Below are positions 1 through 8,549 of a stretch of 64,000 nucleotides of DNA, piece by piece; the first letter of the stretch is position 1; every line of letters begins with the position of its first letter. The DNA is from Alphaproteobacteria bacterium (lineage in GTDB: Bacteria; Pseudomonadota; Alphaproteobacteria; RF32; CAG-239). The notes below the pieces were generated by a model, which saw nothing but the letters and a program-made list of their open reading frames with translations, was not told the DNA's origin and did not search any database. The stretch is from positions 10,276 through 74,275 of the forward strand of contig JAHHRI010000001.1 of the NCBI GenBank assembly GCA_020025875.1. Reading direction: 5' to 3'. A program made the translations under genes and the position numbers.

Positions 1-99
1 TTTTCCCTCTTGTTTATAGTTTCATAAAGCACTTTTATTTCCGTGAATAATAATATAATATAAGAAAAGACAAACAAAAAAACAAGAAGTATCCTAAAA

Positions 100-2427
100 A
101 TGAGCGACATATTTGATCTGGCCGCACAAGAGCCTGCGACAACCTATGACAACACCACCCGACTTATGCCGGAACTGCCGTGGTTGAACAATCTCAATCC
201 CGAACAAAAACAAGCCGTCACCTCCACCGAGGGGCCTCTGTTGGTGCTTTCCGGCGCGGGAACCGGCAAAACCAAAGTGTTGACCACCCGTCTGGCCTAT
301 ATTCTTGCCAACCGAAAAGCCAACCCGTGGAACTGTCTGGTTGTAACCTTTACCAACCGTGCTTCTCGCGAAATGAAAAGCCGCGCCCGCAACCTTATCG
401 GTGAAATGGCCGATTCTGTCTGGATGGGAACTTTTCACGGCATTGCCGCCAAAATTCTTCGCCTCCATGCCGAACGTGTCGGGCTTAAAAACAACTTTAC
501 CATTTTGGGCGAAGACGATCAACGGCGACTGATCAAACAGATTCTGGAAGCCGAAGGTATTGACGATAAAAAATATCCGCCGCAATCCATTCTGGACAAA
601 ATTCAACTGTGGAAAGACAAGGGGCTGACGGTTGATAAAATCGACGACAACTTTCGCGCCAACATCACCACCGAAGTCTACAAAAAATATCAAAGCAGGC
701 TGTTGGAACTCAACTGTGTCGATTTTGGCGATCTGTTGCTTTATACCTTAAACATTCTGATGTCCGCCCCCGAAGTGCTGAACGACTACCAAACACGTTT
801 CAAATACATTATGGTGGACGAATATCAAGACACCAACGTCACCCAGTATTTGTTTCTCCGCCTGATCTGCCAAAAGCACCGCAATTTGTGCTGCGTCGGT
901 GATGACGACCAATCTATCTATTCATGGCGCGGGGCAGAAATTGAAAACATCTTGCGTTTTGAAAAAGATTTCCCCGATGCCCGAATCATTCGCCTTGAAC
1001 GCAATTATCGCTCCACAGCCAACATTTTGTCCGCGGCGTCGGCACTTATCCGTCACAACCATGATCGCCTCGGGAAAACTTTGAAAGTGGCTGAAAATTC
1101 GCCTGCCGCCCTTGCGGACAACAGCAAAATTAAGATCATCAGCACCTACAACGGTGCAGAAGAAGCAGCTTATGTCGCCAATGAAATCGAAAACCTGCAT
1201 CGAAACGGCACCGGTTACAACCAAATGGCCATCCTTGTGCGCACGGCGGCACAAACGCGCGAGTTTGAAGAAAAATTCATTGCCGAAGCCATACCCTATC
1301 AGGTCATCGGCGGTCCGAAATTCTACGAGCGGGCGGAAATCCGAGATGCCCTCGCCTATCTGCGGGTTGTTTTGCAGCCGGCAGACGATCTGGCTCTGGA
1401 ACGCATCATTAACAAACCAGCGCGAAGCATCGGTGCCAAAACCGTCGACAAATTTAAAAACGAAGCGCGTGCCAACCACATTTCCCTGTTTATGGCCATT
1501 GAAAAGCTGTTACAAGAAAACGCCTTAAGCGGCAAAGCCAAATCCAATGCCGCCCAACTGATTGACCATTTTCACCAATGGCGACACACCATGAACGCGG
1601 TTTCTCCCGATGAACTGGCATCGCAGGTGCTGGAAGATTCCGGCTATATGGAAATGCTCAAAATGGACAAGTCCCCCGAAGCCGAAGGACGTATCGAAAA
1701 CTTAAAAGAGCTGATTAATGTTATGAGTGACACCAATCAGTACCCCTCTTTAAACGACTTTATGGAACACGTCAGTTTGGTCATGGACAACGACAACAAC
1801 ATAGACACGGACAAAGTCATGCTGATCACTTTGCATTCGGCAAAAGGGCTGGAGTTTGAAACTGTGTTTCTGCCCGGCTGGGAAGAAGGGCTTTTTCCGC
1901 ATCAGCGGGCGTTGGACGAAGGCGGCGGCAGCGCTTTGGAAGAAGAACGGCGGCTGGCTTATGTCGCCATAACCCGCGCCAAACAAAAACTATATATCTT
2001 AACGGCGCTCAACCGCCGCATCTATGGTCAGTGGCAAAACAACCTGCCCTCTCGCTTCATCAACGAACTGCCGCCGGAAAATATAGAAATTTGCAATATG
2101 TCATCGGCCTATTTCGGTACTTCAGAAAGTTACGGCAGCCGGTTCGGAGACTATAACCAAACGGCAACCGTTATCCACGACAGCGAACGCTTCAGCTATG
2201 TGCGTGAAGAAAACAACGATTGGAGCGGCAATGTCTGGCGTGCCAAGCGAAAAGCCGTAAACGCCGCCTCCGACACCCCCGTCGGCACAATCGTTTTTCA
2301 CGAAACGTTTGGTTATGGCAAAGTGTTGAAAATCGAAGGCAACAAGTTGGAAATTTGGTTTAACGAGGCCGGACATAAAAAACTGTTAAAAGACTATGTC
2401 AGAAAAGCGCAGACCGCACGCAAATAA
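100..2427 (+). CDS. uvrD: UvrD/PcrA-type ATP-dependent DNA helicase
   Basis: Superfamily 1A 3'-5' DNA helicase for nucleotide-excision and mismatch repair and for clearing recombination or replication intermediates in the cytoplasm. At 775 residues it has the usual family length. The Walker A motif GAGTGKT lies at about residues 52-58, the Walker B/DEYQDT motif near 239-245, and the late motif VAITRAK near 621. The C-terminal stretch GTIVFHETFGYGKVL near 728 matches the Tudor-like tail of PcrA/UvrD that contacts RNA polymerase. The ATG is preceded by an AAGAAG-like ribosome site and an AT-rich upstream region that could hold a -10 box. It is transcribed alone and followed by a structured intergenic region. 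UvrD and PcrA cannot be told apart from the sequence alone; RecB and Rep are less likely. Confidence 0.95.
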   Translation: MSDIFDLAAQEPATTYDNTTRLMPELPWLNNLNPEQKQAVTSTEGPLLVLSGAGTGKTKVLTTRLAYILANRKANPWNCLVVTFTNRASREMKSRARNLIGEMADSVWMGTFHGIAAKILRLHAERVGLKNNFTILGEDDQRRLIKQILEAEGIDDKKYPPQSILDKIQLWKDKGLTVDKIDDNFRANITTEVYKKYQSRLLELNCVDFGDLLLYTLNILMSAPEVLNDYQTRFKYIMVDEYQDTNVTQYLFLRLICQKHRNLCCVGDDDQSIYSWRGAEIENILRFEKDFPDARIIRLERNYRSTANILSAASALIRHNHDRLGKTLKVAENSPAALADNSKIKIISTYNGAEEAAYVANEIENLHRNGTGYNQMAILVRTAAQTREFEEKFIAEAIPYQVIGGPKFYERAEIRDALAYLRVVLQPADDLALERIINKPARSIGAKTVDKFKNEARANHISLFMAIEKLLQENALSGKAKSNAAQLIDHFHQWRHTMNAVSPDELASQVLEDSGYMEMLKMDKSPEAEGRIENLKELINVMSDTNQYPSLNDFMEHVSLVMDNDNNIDTDKVMLITLHSAKGLEFETVFLPGWEEGLFPHQRALDEGGGSALEEERRLAYVAITRAKQKLYILTALNRRIYGQWQNNLPSRFINELPPENIEICNMSSAYFGTSESYGSRFGDYNQTATVIHDSERFSYVREENNDWSGNVWRAKRKAVNAASDTPVGTIVFHETFGYGKVLKIEGNKLEIWFNEAGHKKLLKDYVRKAQTARK

Positions 2428-2430
2428 GAG

Positions 2431-2552
2431 ATTGTGGGAATATGGATTGTCGGGCAAGGACTGTTAAAGATAAGAAAACAACACGCCGAACGCTGCCCGA
2501 TGTCCGCTGTGCCGCAACCATATTTCCTTAAGCTGCGCGCGCTGGGGAGAAG
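2431..2552 (+). ncRNA. candidate structured RNA or 3' UTR downstream of uvrD
   Basis: No gene is seen here, but nested complementary segments are. GGGAATATGG (2436-2445) can pair with CCATATTTCC (2518-2527) with one mismatch, and inside it TCGGGCA (2450-2456) pairs perfectly with TGCCCGA (2494-2500). A perfect 12-bp hairpin follows. This could be a long structured 3' UTR of the helicase gene or a small RNA. I do not recognise an Rfam family in it. Confidence 0.3.
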
Positions 2553-2580
2553 CTAAAGGCGCAACGCTTTGCGCCTTTAG
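2553..2580. terminator. perfect 12-bp hairpin between convergent genes
   Basis: CTAAAGGCGCAA (2553-2564), loop CGCT, then TTGCGCCTTTAG (2569-2580). It sits between the convergent helicase and barrel genes, where a bidirectional terminator is expected. On neither strand is the hairpin followed by a clean T-run (the plus strand continues with A5), so it is either a weak or factor-assisted terminator or an mRNA 3' end stabiliser. Confidence 0.5.
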
Positions 2581-2616
2581 AAAAAGCCCCGATTCGCAAA
2601 AAGAAACAACCGACTT

Positions 2617-3489
2617 CTACAGATCAAACAGATCGGAATAGGCAAAAGAAAAACCAATCAGGAAATTTGATCCCTCTTTATCCACACCGCACGCTTTGCC
2701 CTGAAAATAGCTGAAATAGGGTGCCAAGCTGAATTTCTGATAAACTTTCACATCCATCCGACCGGTCACGCTCAACTCATATTTTAAATCCGTCGCCACA
2801 TATTTACTATAGCTGACATAATTACGGAAATAGCCTTCCAGCTGGAAAGTCACCTGATCGGAAATGGGCTTTTCCGCCCGCAGCCCAATTTCATAGGCAC
2901 TTTTTGTCACTTCGTCGCCGCTGTAGGTAAAGTCATATTCTCCGACTGCCGCGGCATAGAGTTCTTTAAGATAGGTGCCGTTAAACAACTTCAGACCGGT
3001 TTTGCCGCGAACCACTTTCATCCTCGGCGCATCGTTGTTTTTGGTAAATTCGGTTTGATAAGCTATGCTGACAAACGGACCGGCATCTATATCCTGAAAC
3101 CCGGGTTTCCACAATTTACAATTATAATCCGAAGTCAATAAAATTTTGTCGGCATCTTCGTCTGTCGTATGCTTTTCTCCCTCAGGTTTCAAGCGTGTTT
3201 CCGCATATTCCATAAACAGACTGTTGTTCCATTGTGTATTTGGGCGCTCATATTCAAGCACAAAATCGAACACGCCTTTAATCATTGTTTTGCTGTCTGC
3301 GCTCAACTGAGAATTGGGGCTGTCAACGTAAAGGTCGGCGTTTTTAACTTCGGTTGAAGCCATCTCCAGCGCCACGCGGCGAAAATTTGCCCGCAAATGG
3401 CTTGTTTCGGTCTTTTCATCTGCCTGTACGGTCACAGAGGCAGCCATGTATACAACAGCTGTCAATGCCGGCAATTTATATTTGATCAT
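2617..3489 (-). CDS. secreted beta-barrel-like outer membrane protein, unknown
   Basis: A 290-residue protein with an N-terminal signal peptide (MIKYKLPALTAVVYMAASVTVQA, cleavage expected after VQA near residue 23). The mature part has alternating hydrophobic and polar strands rich in Tyr and Phe, such as FSLAPYFSYF and NFLIGFSFAYSDLF, which is typical of a small outer membrane barrel. I do not recognise the family. Two cysteines, in YNCKLW and KACGVD, may form a disulfide. It is divergent from the HD-domain gene and transcribed alone. Function is unknown; a porin-like or surface-exposed role is inferred only from the sequence texture. Confidence 0.75.
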   Translation of the reverse strand: MIKYKLPALTAVVYMAASVTVQADEKTETSHLRANFRRVALEMASTEVKNADLYVDSPNSQLSADSKTMIKGVFDFVLEYERPNTQWNNSLFMEYAETRLKPEGEKHTTDEDADKILLTSDYNCKLWKPGFQDIDAGPFVSIAYQTEFTKNNDAPRMKVVRGKTGLKLFNGTYLKELYAAAVGEYDFTYSGDEVTKSAYEIGLRAEKPISDQVTFQLEGYFRNYVSYSKYVATDLKYELSVTGRMDVKVYQKFSLAPYFSYFQGKACGVDKEGSNFLIGFSFAYSDLFDL

Positions 3490-3615
3490 CCAATCTCCGT
3501 CGTTTACAATTTAGTTTATCAGATATATAAACGATTGAAGAGGATTGGCAAGCTTTAAATGCCCGTTACCCGCAACATTTAAATCTCAGCGCATCTTAGC
3601 GCAAGAGGACAAAAC

Positions 3616-4140
3616 ATGAACATAGATCAACTGGCAGAAGCGATCTGCCGCCTAAAAGACACCCCTCGCAACGGCTGGATCCACCGCATGGTGGAAAATC
3701 CGGAATCCGTTGCCGATCATTCGTGGGGGCTCTGCCTGCTCACGCTTATTCTATGCCCCGCTCATCTCGATCGGCTGAAATGTATGGAGCTTGCCGTCGT
3801 TCATGATCTGGCGGAAGAAATCACCGGCGACTATGTACCCGACGACAAAATCTCCCATCAGGAAAAACACGACTTGGAACTCAAAGCAATGGAACAAATT
3901 GCCGCACAGGTAAAATGTCCTCGGCTGCTCTCGCTGTTTGAGGAATATGAACAGCGCAGCACGCCGGAAGCCCTATTCGTTAAACAAATGGACAAACTCG
4001 AAGTGGTATTGCAAGCACGCTACTACGACCTTAACCACCGCAGTCGCTATTTTGAGGAAAAGCGCGAATGGCTTTCGCTGTTTGAGGAATATGAAAAAAA
4101 TGCTCGCCCCGTACTAAACGGACTGCTGGAAAAATTATAG
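3616..4140 (+). CDS. HD-domain phosphohydrolase, YfbR/HDDC2-like
   Basis: A 174-residue HD-superfamily metal-dependent phosphohydrolase. The first metal-ligand motif SVADHSW lies near residues 31-37 and the HD doublet in VVHDLAEE near 61-62, followed by the HDDC2-typical EITGDYVPDD. Members of this family (E. coli YfbR, human HDDC2) hydrolyse 5'-deoxynucleoside monophosphates, so a role in dNMP salvage or pool control is likely. The start ATG follows GAGGAC. The gene stands alone between a divergent barrel gene and tRNA-Met. The exact substrate cannot be read from the sequence. Confidence 0.88.
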   Translation: MNIDQLAEAICRLKDTPRNGWIHRMVENPESVADHSWGLCLLTLILCPAHLDRLKCMELAVVHDLAEEITGDYVPDDKISHQEKHDLELKAMEQIAAQVKCPRLLSLFEEYEQRSTPEALFVKQMDKLEVVLQARYYDLNHRSRYFEEKREWLSLFEEYEKNARPVLNGLLEKL

Positions 4141-4159
4141 TTTTTTTTATAAAAAACTC

Positions 4160-4188
4160 TTGACAACGAGAGAAAGTTTCTTTATTAA
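4160..4188 (+). promoter_or_regulatory. sigma70-type promoter of tRNA-Met
   Basis: Consensus -35 TTGACA (4160-4165), a 17-bp spacer and -10 TATTAA (4183-4188), placing the transcription start about 10 bases before the tRNA. It follows the HD gene stop by only 20 bases, so the tRNA has its own promoter. Confidence 0.8.
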
Positions 4189-4203
4189 AGATGCTGTCTT
4201 TAT

Positions 4204-4280
4204 GGCGGGGTAGCTCAGGTGGTTAGAGCAGCGGAATCATAATCCGCGTGTCGTTGGTTCGAATCCGACCCTCGCTACCA
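4204..4280 (+). tRNA. tRNA-Met (CAT), elongator type
   Basis: A 77-base cloverleaf with encoded CCA. The acceptor GGCGGGG pairs with CCTCGCT (two G-T wobbles), the D arm is GCTC...GAGC, the anticodon stem GCGGA/TCCGC encloses loop ATCATAA with anticodon CAT, and the T arm is GTTGG/CCGAC around TTCGAAT. The body resembles alphaproteobacterial elongator tRNA-Met. Initiator is unlikely because of the paired first base and the absence of the GGG/CCC anticodon-stem run. tRNA-Ile2 (CAT) is the alternative. Confidence 0.93.
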
Positions 4281-4283
4281 ACA

Positions 4284-4312
4284 AAAAACCCTAGATTATC
4301 TAGGGTTTTTTC
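4284..4312. terminator. rho-independent terminator after tRNA-Met
   Basis: Stem AAAAACCCTAGA / TCTAGGGTTTTT around a short TTA-rich loop, with T-runs on both strands. It can end both the tRNA transcript and the facing DUF378 gene. Confidence 0.9.
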
Positions 4313-4339
4313 TTTGCTTTAAAACAATCTTTTAACTAT

Positions 4340-4564
4340 TTAATTTTTTTTACTTTTTTCTGCCATTTTCTCCGCCGCAGGCAAGGAAGAAAAAATCAGC
4401 AATATGGCAGAAGCGCCGACCAATATATAGACAATGCGGCTCAAAATGCTCATCGCGCCAAAAAGAAAAGCAACCAAATCAAAGCCAAACAAGCCGATCA
4501 GCCCCCAATTTAAACCTCCGATAATCGTCAAAATCAGTGCCGTATTGAAAACGATATTATTCAT
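4340..4564 (-). CDS. DUF378 small membrane protein
   Basis: A 74-residue protein with two hydrophobic segments (about residues 5-30 and 36-62). It contains the hallmark GGLNWGLIGLF and the LFG...LSRIVYILVG pattern of the DUF378/YuzA family of small inner-membrane proteins. The function of the family is unknown. It is transcribed alone and convergent with tRNA-Met, with a shared terminator between them. Confidence 0.85.
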   Translation of the reverse strand: MNNIVFNTALILTIIGGLNWGLIGLFGFDLVAFLFGAMSILSRIVYILVGASAILLIFSSLPAAEKMAEKSKKN

Positions 4565-4736
4565 AACTTATCTCCCGATTTATTATCATCTAACGAAGAT
4601 AATATTGTGACTGATACAGATTTTTCAATATGAACATCAAGCAGAAAATTGTTTTGCCGCCCCAACCGGCAGCTGACAACGCCTTACCGATTGACCGTTT
4701 CGACAATAGAAAACAGGCCTTTTGGGGCGCACAAAT

Positions 4737-5687
4737 TTACAGTTCTGTTCTGATAATATCATCAATCAGGGTATAACGAGGTTTCCAACCGAGCTCCGAT
4801 TCCGCCAGATCGGAGGCGGCGACCAACACCGCGGGATCTCCGAGTCGATGTTCCTCAAAACGCACCGGCAACGGTTTGCCGATAATTCTCTCGGTTGCGT
4901 CAATCACTTCCTTAACCGACACCCCTTGCGATGTTCCCAAGTTGAATATGCCCGAAGGACGCCCTGCAAGCAACCGTTTAATTGCCGATACATGAGCGTC
5001 CGCCAAATCAGACACATGGACATAATCTCGTATACAAGTACCGTCACGAGTTTCATAATCATTGCCAAACACCGACAAATATTGACGCTTTCCGTCAACC
5101 ACTTCTTTAATGATCGGCAACAGGTTTTGCGGATGACGGTCACGACCTTTAATTGCTCCCGAAGCATCATAGCCGGCAGCGTTAAAATAGCGCAGCGCCG
5201 TATATTTAATTCCTTTCAGGCGGTCATACCAATCCATCAACCGTTCTGTTTCCTGCTTGGTAAACCCATAAAAACTAATCGGGTTAAGCGGGTGTTTTTC
5301 GTCAACCGGCAGATATTCCGGCATACCGTACACCGCGGCCGACGAGGAAAAAACCAGTGCTTTAACATTGTTTTGTGCCATTGCATTCAAAATATGAACC
5401 GCTCCGAGCAAATTGTTTTCGGCATAAAGTTCGGGGTTGATCATTGATTCTCCGACTGCTTTTTTGGCAGCCAGATGAACAACCGCCTCAAACCCCTGCC
5501 GCATTGTTTTTTCCAGTTGTCCATAGTCTAGGATATTTCCTTCGACAAAGTGAGCGGCGGGAAACAGGTTAATTTTGTGTCCGCTTGACAAATCATCATA
5601 AACGGTTACATCGGCATGATCTGCCAATAATGCTTTAACCACATGCGAACCGATATAACCCGCACCACCGATCACCAAAACTTTCAT
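4737..5687 (-). CDS. galE: UDP-glucose/UDP-galactose 4-epimerase
   Basis: Extended short-chain dehydrogenase that interconverts UDP-glucose and UDP-galactose (or the N-acetyl forms) for surface polysaccharides. The NAD-binding motif GGAGYIGSH begins at about residue 7, SSSAAVYG follows near the middle, and the catalytic YxxxK occurs in YGFTKQE near 139-143. The start is set at the ATG whose A overlaps the TGA of the upstream ugd (ATGA), which gives a 316-residue protein with the fold starting directly at MKVLVIGG. The overlap implies translational coupling with ugd, so the two form one sugar-nucleotide operon. Confidence 0.93.
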   Translation of the reverse strand: MKVLVIGGAGYIGSHVVKALLADHADVTVYDDLSSGHKINLFPAAHFVEGNILDYGQLEKTMRQGFEAVVHLAAKKAVGESMINPELYAENNLLGAVHILNAMAQNNVKALVFSSSAAVYGMPEYLPVDEKHPLNPISFYGFTKQETERLMDWYDRLKGIKYTALRYFNAAGYDASGAIKGRDRHPQNLLPIIKEVVDGKRQYLSVFGNDYETRDGTCIRDYVHVSDLADAHVSAIKRLLAGRPSGIFNLGTSQGVSVKEVIDATERIIGKPLPVRFEEHRLGDPAVLVAASDLAESELGWKPRYTLIDDIIRTEL

Positions 5688-6994
5688 TTTATTTTTTTCC
5701 CCACACATTGATAGTCAAACCCGAGTTGTTGCACCTCATCAAGGCTCAACATATTGCGCATATCAACGATTCTGGCGCAACGCATTATCTTTTTCAGCCG
5801 TTTAAGATCCAGATGCTTAAAATCTTCCCATTCGGTCAAGATCACGGCAACTTCCGCATCACGGCAAGCCTCGTCAACACTTTCCGCATATTGAACCGTA
5901 TTGTTTAAAATGGTTTTGGCATTTTCCGTTGCCTTAGGATCATAAACCATAATATTGCGGGAATGTTTGATCATTTCTTTGACAATGTCAATCGCCGGCG
6001 ATTCCCGACAATCGTCCGTTCCGCCTTTGAAAGCCAAACCCAACACCGCAATTTTTCCCTCCGGACGCTCTTTCACCAACTCAATCACCCGCCGTCCGAT
6101 CATAGATTTTCGGGCATCGTTTTGAGCAATGGTGGTTTCAATCAACGTAAGATGCGCGCCAAATTTTCTGCCCATCTGTGCCATGGCGTTGGTATCTTTG
6201 GGAAAACAAGAGCCGCCGTACCCCGGCCCCGAATTAAGAAATTTTTTGCCGATACGGCTGTCCAGCCCCATTCCTTTTGCCACTTCTTTAATGTCGGCAT
6301 CGGCGCATTCGCAAAAATCCGCCATTTCGTTGATATAGTGAATTTTCATTGCCAAAAAGGCGTTTGAGGCATATTTGATGGTTTCCGACGAACGGCGTTT
6401 AACGCACAAAATTTCGCTTTTGCCGACAAAGGGTTGATAAAGATTAAGCATCACTTCACGCGCTTTGTTGCTTTCGGCACCGATCACAATCCGATCAGGG
6501 TTAAAAAAGTCGTAAATGGCAAACCCCTCGCGCAAAAACTCAGGCAAAGAAACCACATCAAAATCGGCTTTCGGATTAACCTTGCGAATAATCTTCTCAA
6601 TTTCATCGCCGCTGCCTACCGGCACCGTCGATTTAGTTGCCACAACCGTATACCCTTGCAAATAGCGAGCCAATTCTTCCGCTGCCGCATAAATATATTT
6701 CAAGTCGGCTTCTTTGGTCAGCGGATGCGGAGGCGTGCCCACCGCCAACATCACGACATCGGCATCTTTGACCGCGCTTTCCATATCTGTGGTAAAGCTC
6801 AAAGCACCGGCGGCCACGTTTTTTTGAAAAAGTTCCTCCAACCCGTCCTCATATAAAGTTAACTCACCACGGTTGAGCTTGTCGATTTTGTCTGTCAGCT
6901 TGTCAACGCAGACAACTCTGTTTCCGAGTTCGGCCAATCCGACCCCCGTGGGCAGACCGACATATCCCGTTCCGATAATGGCAATTTTCATCAT
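5684..6994 (-). CDS. ugd: UDP-glucose 6-dehydrogenase
   Basis: A 436-residue NAD-dependent four-electron dehydrogenase making UDP-glucuronate from UDP-glucose. The N-terminal Rossmann motif GTGYVGLPT begins at residue 8, VATKSTVPVG follows in the middle, and the catalytic cysteine lies in GYGGSCFPKDT at about residue 260. The C-terminal UDP-binding domain contains AFKGGTDDCRESPA. It is first in a two-gene operon with galE (ATGA overlap) and divergent from the NDK-like gene. It probably supplies uronic acid for lipopolysaccharide or capsule. Two ATG codons in tandem leave the start uncertain by one codon. Confidence 0.94.
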   Translation of the reverse strand: MMKIAIIGTGYVGLPTGVGLAELGNRVVCVDKLTDKIDKLNRGELTLYEDGLEELFQKNVAAGALSFTTDMESAVKDADVVMLAVGTPPHPLTKEADLKYIYAAAEELARYLQGYTVVATKSTVPVGSGDEIEKIIRKVNPKADFDVVSLPEFLREGFAIYDFFNPDRIVIGAESNKAREVMLNLYQPFVGKSEILCVKRRSSETIKYASNAFLAMKIHYINEMADFCECADADIKEVAKGMGLDSRIGKKFLNSGPGYGGSCFPKDTNAMAQMGRKFGAHLTLIETTIAQNDARKSMIGRRVIELVKERPEGKIAVLGLAFKGGTDDCRESPAIDIVKEMIKHSRNIMVYDPKATENAKTILNNTVQYAESVDEACRDAEVAVILTEWEDFKHLDLKRLKKIMRCARIVDMRNMLSLDEVQQLGFDYQCVGKKIK

Positions 6995-7172
6995 TACTTA
7001 CGCATCCTCATATATCCGAAAGTCAGTTATTTAGAACGTTTTAATCATAATCAAACCGTTTGCAAAAACAAGCGTGGATTAGATTTTATACACTATTAAC
7101 GATTTGTATTGCTAAAACAGCTAAAAACCATTATATTTTGCATAATGATTTATTTTCGAGGACTATTTGTCA

Positions 7173-7847
7173 ATGCAAAAGGAGCTGTACCTGTTTATCA
7201 TTTGGCCAAACGGCCGTTTTATGGAAAAACAGATTGTTGCCGACATCAAAAAAAAGTTTGAAATTTTCCGCATTTTTGAAGTCTGCTGGAAAGAGGAGCA
7301 TTTTGCTCTCAATTTGGCGCGTTTTTATGGCAAAAAACTCCCTAAAGGATGCAAAAAAGAAAAAGAAACCGGCACCGGCTCTTTTAAGATCTACCTCGTT
7401 TACGACAACAATCCGCAATACACGGACGGCAAAAATACAAATATTGTCAAAAAGAAACAAGAATATCGCCAGCTTGCCGGAGGCGGCAATCTGATCCATG
7501 CCAGCGACAACCCTGCCGAAACCAATGAAAACCTGTTGTTCCTGCTGGGCAAAACAATCAAGGAACTGGAGCAAGAAGGACCGCAGACCAATATCGGCGT
7601 CATCAGCCACGACCTGATCGGCTGCCCGACATGGGACAGTCTTCGTCAAGCATTGGATACGGTAAGGAAAATCCCTTTTACCAGAGTAAAAGCTTATAAA
7701 AATTCATACCTTATCCATAGTCGCAACGCCGATTTGGCTCGCCGTCTGCTCAATGCCTCCAGCCATTTTTCCATTCCCGGAATCCACAAATATTCGATTG
7801 AAGTCGGCAAAACCAAACAACCGATATATATTCGCAAAATCAACTAA
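7173..7847 (+). CDS. divergent nucleoside-diphosphate-kinase-like protein
   Basis: About 224 residues. I do not recognise a named family with certainty. The N-terminal part follows the pattern of nucleoside diphosphate kinases: LYLFIIWPNGRFMEKQIVAD compares with TLSIIKPEAVSRGLSGKIIA of the Ndk at 54156, then ...LARFYG matches ARFYAVH. Later IHASDNPAET matches the active-site segment VHGSDCEESA, keeping the histidine. About 90 further residues form an extra C-terminal part. From memory, similar proteins with GGG..HA....ET..LLLG occur in polysaccharide loci; its position opposite ugd-galE fits. A TTG start at 7167 is possible, but CGAGGAC sits at better distance from ATG 7173. Confidence 0.55.
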   Translation: MQKELYLFIIWPNGRFMEKQIVADIKKKFEIFRIFEVCWKEEHFALNLARFYGKKLPKGCKKEKETGTGSFKIYLVYDNNPQYTDGKNTNIVKKKQEYRQLAGGGNLIHASDNPAETNENLLFLLGKTIKELEQEGPQTNIGVISHDLIGCPTWDSLRQALDTVRKIPFTRVKAYKNSYLIHSRNADLARRLLNASSHFSIPGIHKYSIEVGKTKQPIYIRKIN

Positions 7848-7860
7848 ACCGAATGCGCGG

Positions 7861-8175
7861 CTAATCTTCCTCATCATCAATCGGGGTTTTGGCAAACAAA
7901 ATTTTCCATATCTGTTTGCGAAACATCCAGAGGTTAATAACCCCCAAAACAACCATCAGCGAAGCAAACAGATACAAAATATAATACCAACCGAGTTCGG
8001 CGGCATTCATCATCACTTCCTGATTGGTAAAACGCAAAAAACTGACCGCTGCCGCCGTCACAATAAATGAGATCATAAACGCTGCCAGCCAAACTTTGCG
8101 GATAATGACCTTATCTGCCATCAGAGAAGTCAAAATATAAATTAAAAACAGAGAAATAAACAAATAGAATTCCAT
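7861..8175 (-). CDS. small integral membrane protein, unknown
   Basis: A 104-residue protein with three predicted membrane segments (about residues 3-18, 29-48 and 62-84) and a charged C-terminus ending DDEED. No family is recognised. It is convergent with the NDK-like gene (13-base gap) and preceded by a region with a 26-bp tandem repeat. The function is unknown. That it is a gene rests on a sensible membrane-protein composition and GAAG-like ribosome site, not on homology. Confidence 0.6.
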   Translation of the reverse strand: MEFYLFISLFLIYILTSLMADKVIIRKVWLAAFMISFIVTAAAVSFLRFTNQEVMMNAAELGWYYILYLFASLMVVLGVINLWMFRKQIWKILFAKTPIDDEED

Positions 8176-8316
8176 ATTTTGCTTCCTTACCCATTAGATT
8201 ATGGCAAAAATATAAGCATACTCTTTTTCTTTTCAACAGTCGCACGCCTAAAAACGCAAACAAACAGCTTCTCACACCCTAAAAAACATACACCGTCAGA
8301 GAATGAAAATATTGTT

Positions 8317-8440
8317 GTCCTCATCTCCCTGTCGCATCTCCTGTCCTCATCACCCTATCAAACCTTCTGTCATCATCACCCTGTCGCATCTCCTGTCCTC
8401 ATCACCTTATCAAACCTCCTGTCCTCATCTCCCTGTCGCA
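8317..8440. repeat. 26-bp tandem repeat, 4.8 copies
   Basis: Units start at 8317, 8343, 8369, 8395 and 8421 (the last cut at 20 bases). Each is GTCCTCATC(A/T)CC(C/T)T followed alternately by GTCGCATCTCCT or ATCAAACCTYCT. Odd units resemble odd units and even units resemble even ones, so the real period is probably 52 bp. The plus strand is almost purine-free. There are no spacers, so it is not a CRISPR array. Confidence 0.9.
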
Positions 8441-8480
8441 CAACATTATTTCGGCAATAAAATGCACCTCATAAACGCAA

Positions 8481-8520
8481 AAAAAACCGCTGTTTCCTTG
8501 TAGGGAAACAACGGTTTTTT
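8481..8520. terminator. bidirectional rho-independent terminator
   Basis: AAAAAACCG / CGGTTTTTT outer stem with an inner TGTTTCC / GGAAACA stem and loop TTGTA. T-runs follow on both strands. On the minus strand it lies 30 bases after the stop of the 8550-8795 gene. Confidence 0.88.
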
Positions 8521-8549
8521 TCTTTGGTTTTATATTACTGCTTTTGCCA

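Larger units (their letters stand above)
8176..8549. other. intergenic region with tandem repeat and terminator
   Basis: A 374-base gap between two minus-strand membrane-protein genes. It holds a 26-bp tandem repeat (8317-8440) and a terminator (8481-8520). Open frames across the repeat are Ser/Pro-rich and lack ribosome sites, so no gene is called. Confidence 0.7.

Noticed and set aside
4722..5447. A 241-residue plus-strand frame opposite galE
   Set aside because: Antisense shadow; galE has the Rossmann and YxxxK motifs and an ATGA coupling to ugd.
8317..8440. CRISPR array
   Set aside because: Units abut with no unique spacers, the 26-bp unit alternates in two forms, and no cas genes are nearby.
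8179..8503. Plus-strand open frames over the 26-bp repeat
   Set aside because: Composition is Ser/Pro/His-rich because of the repeat; there is no ribosome site and no family match.
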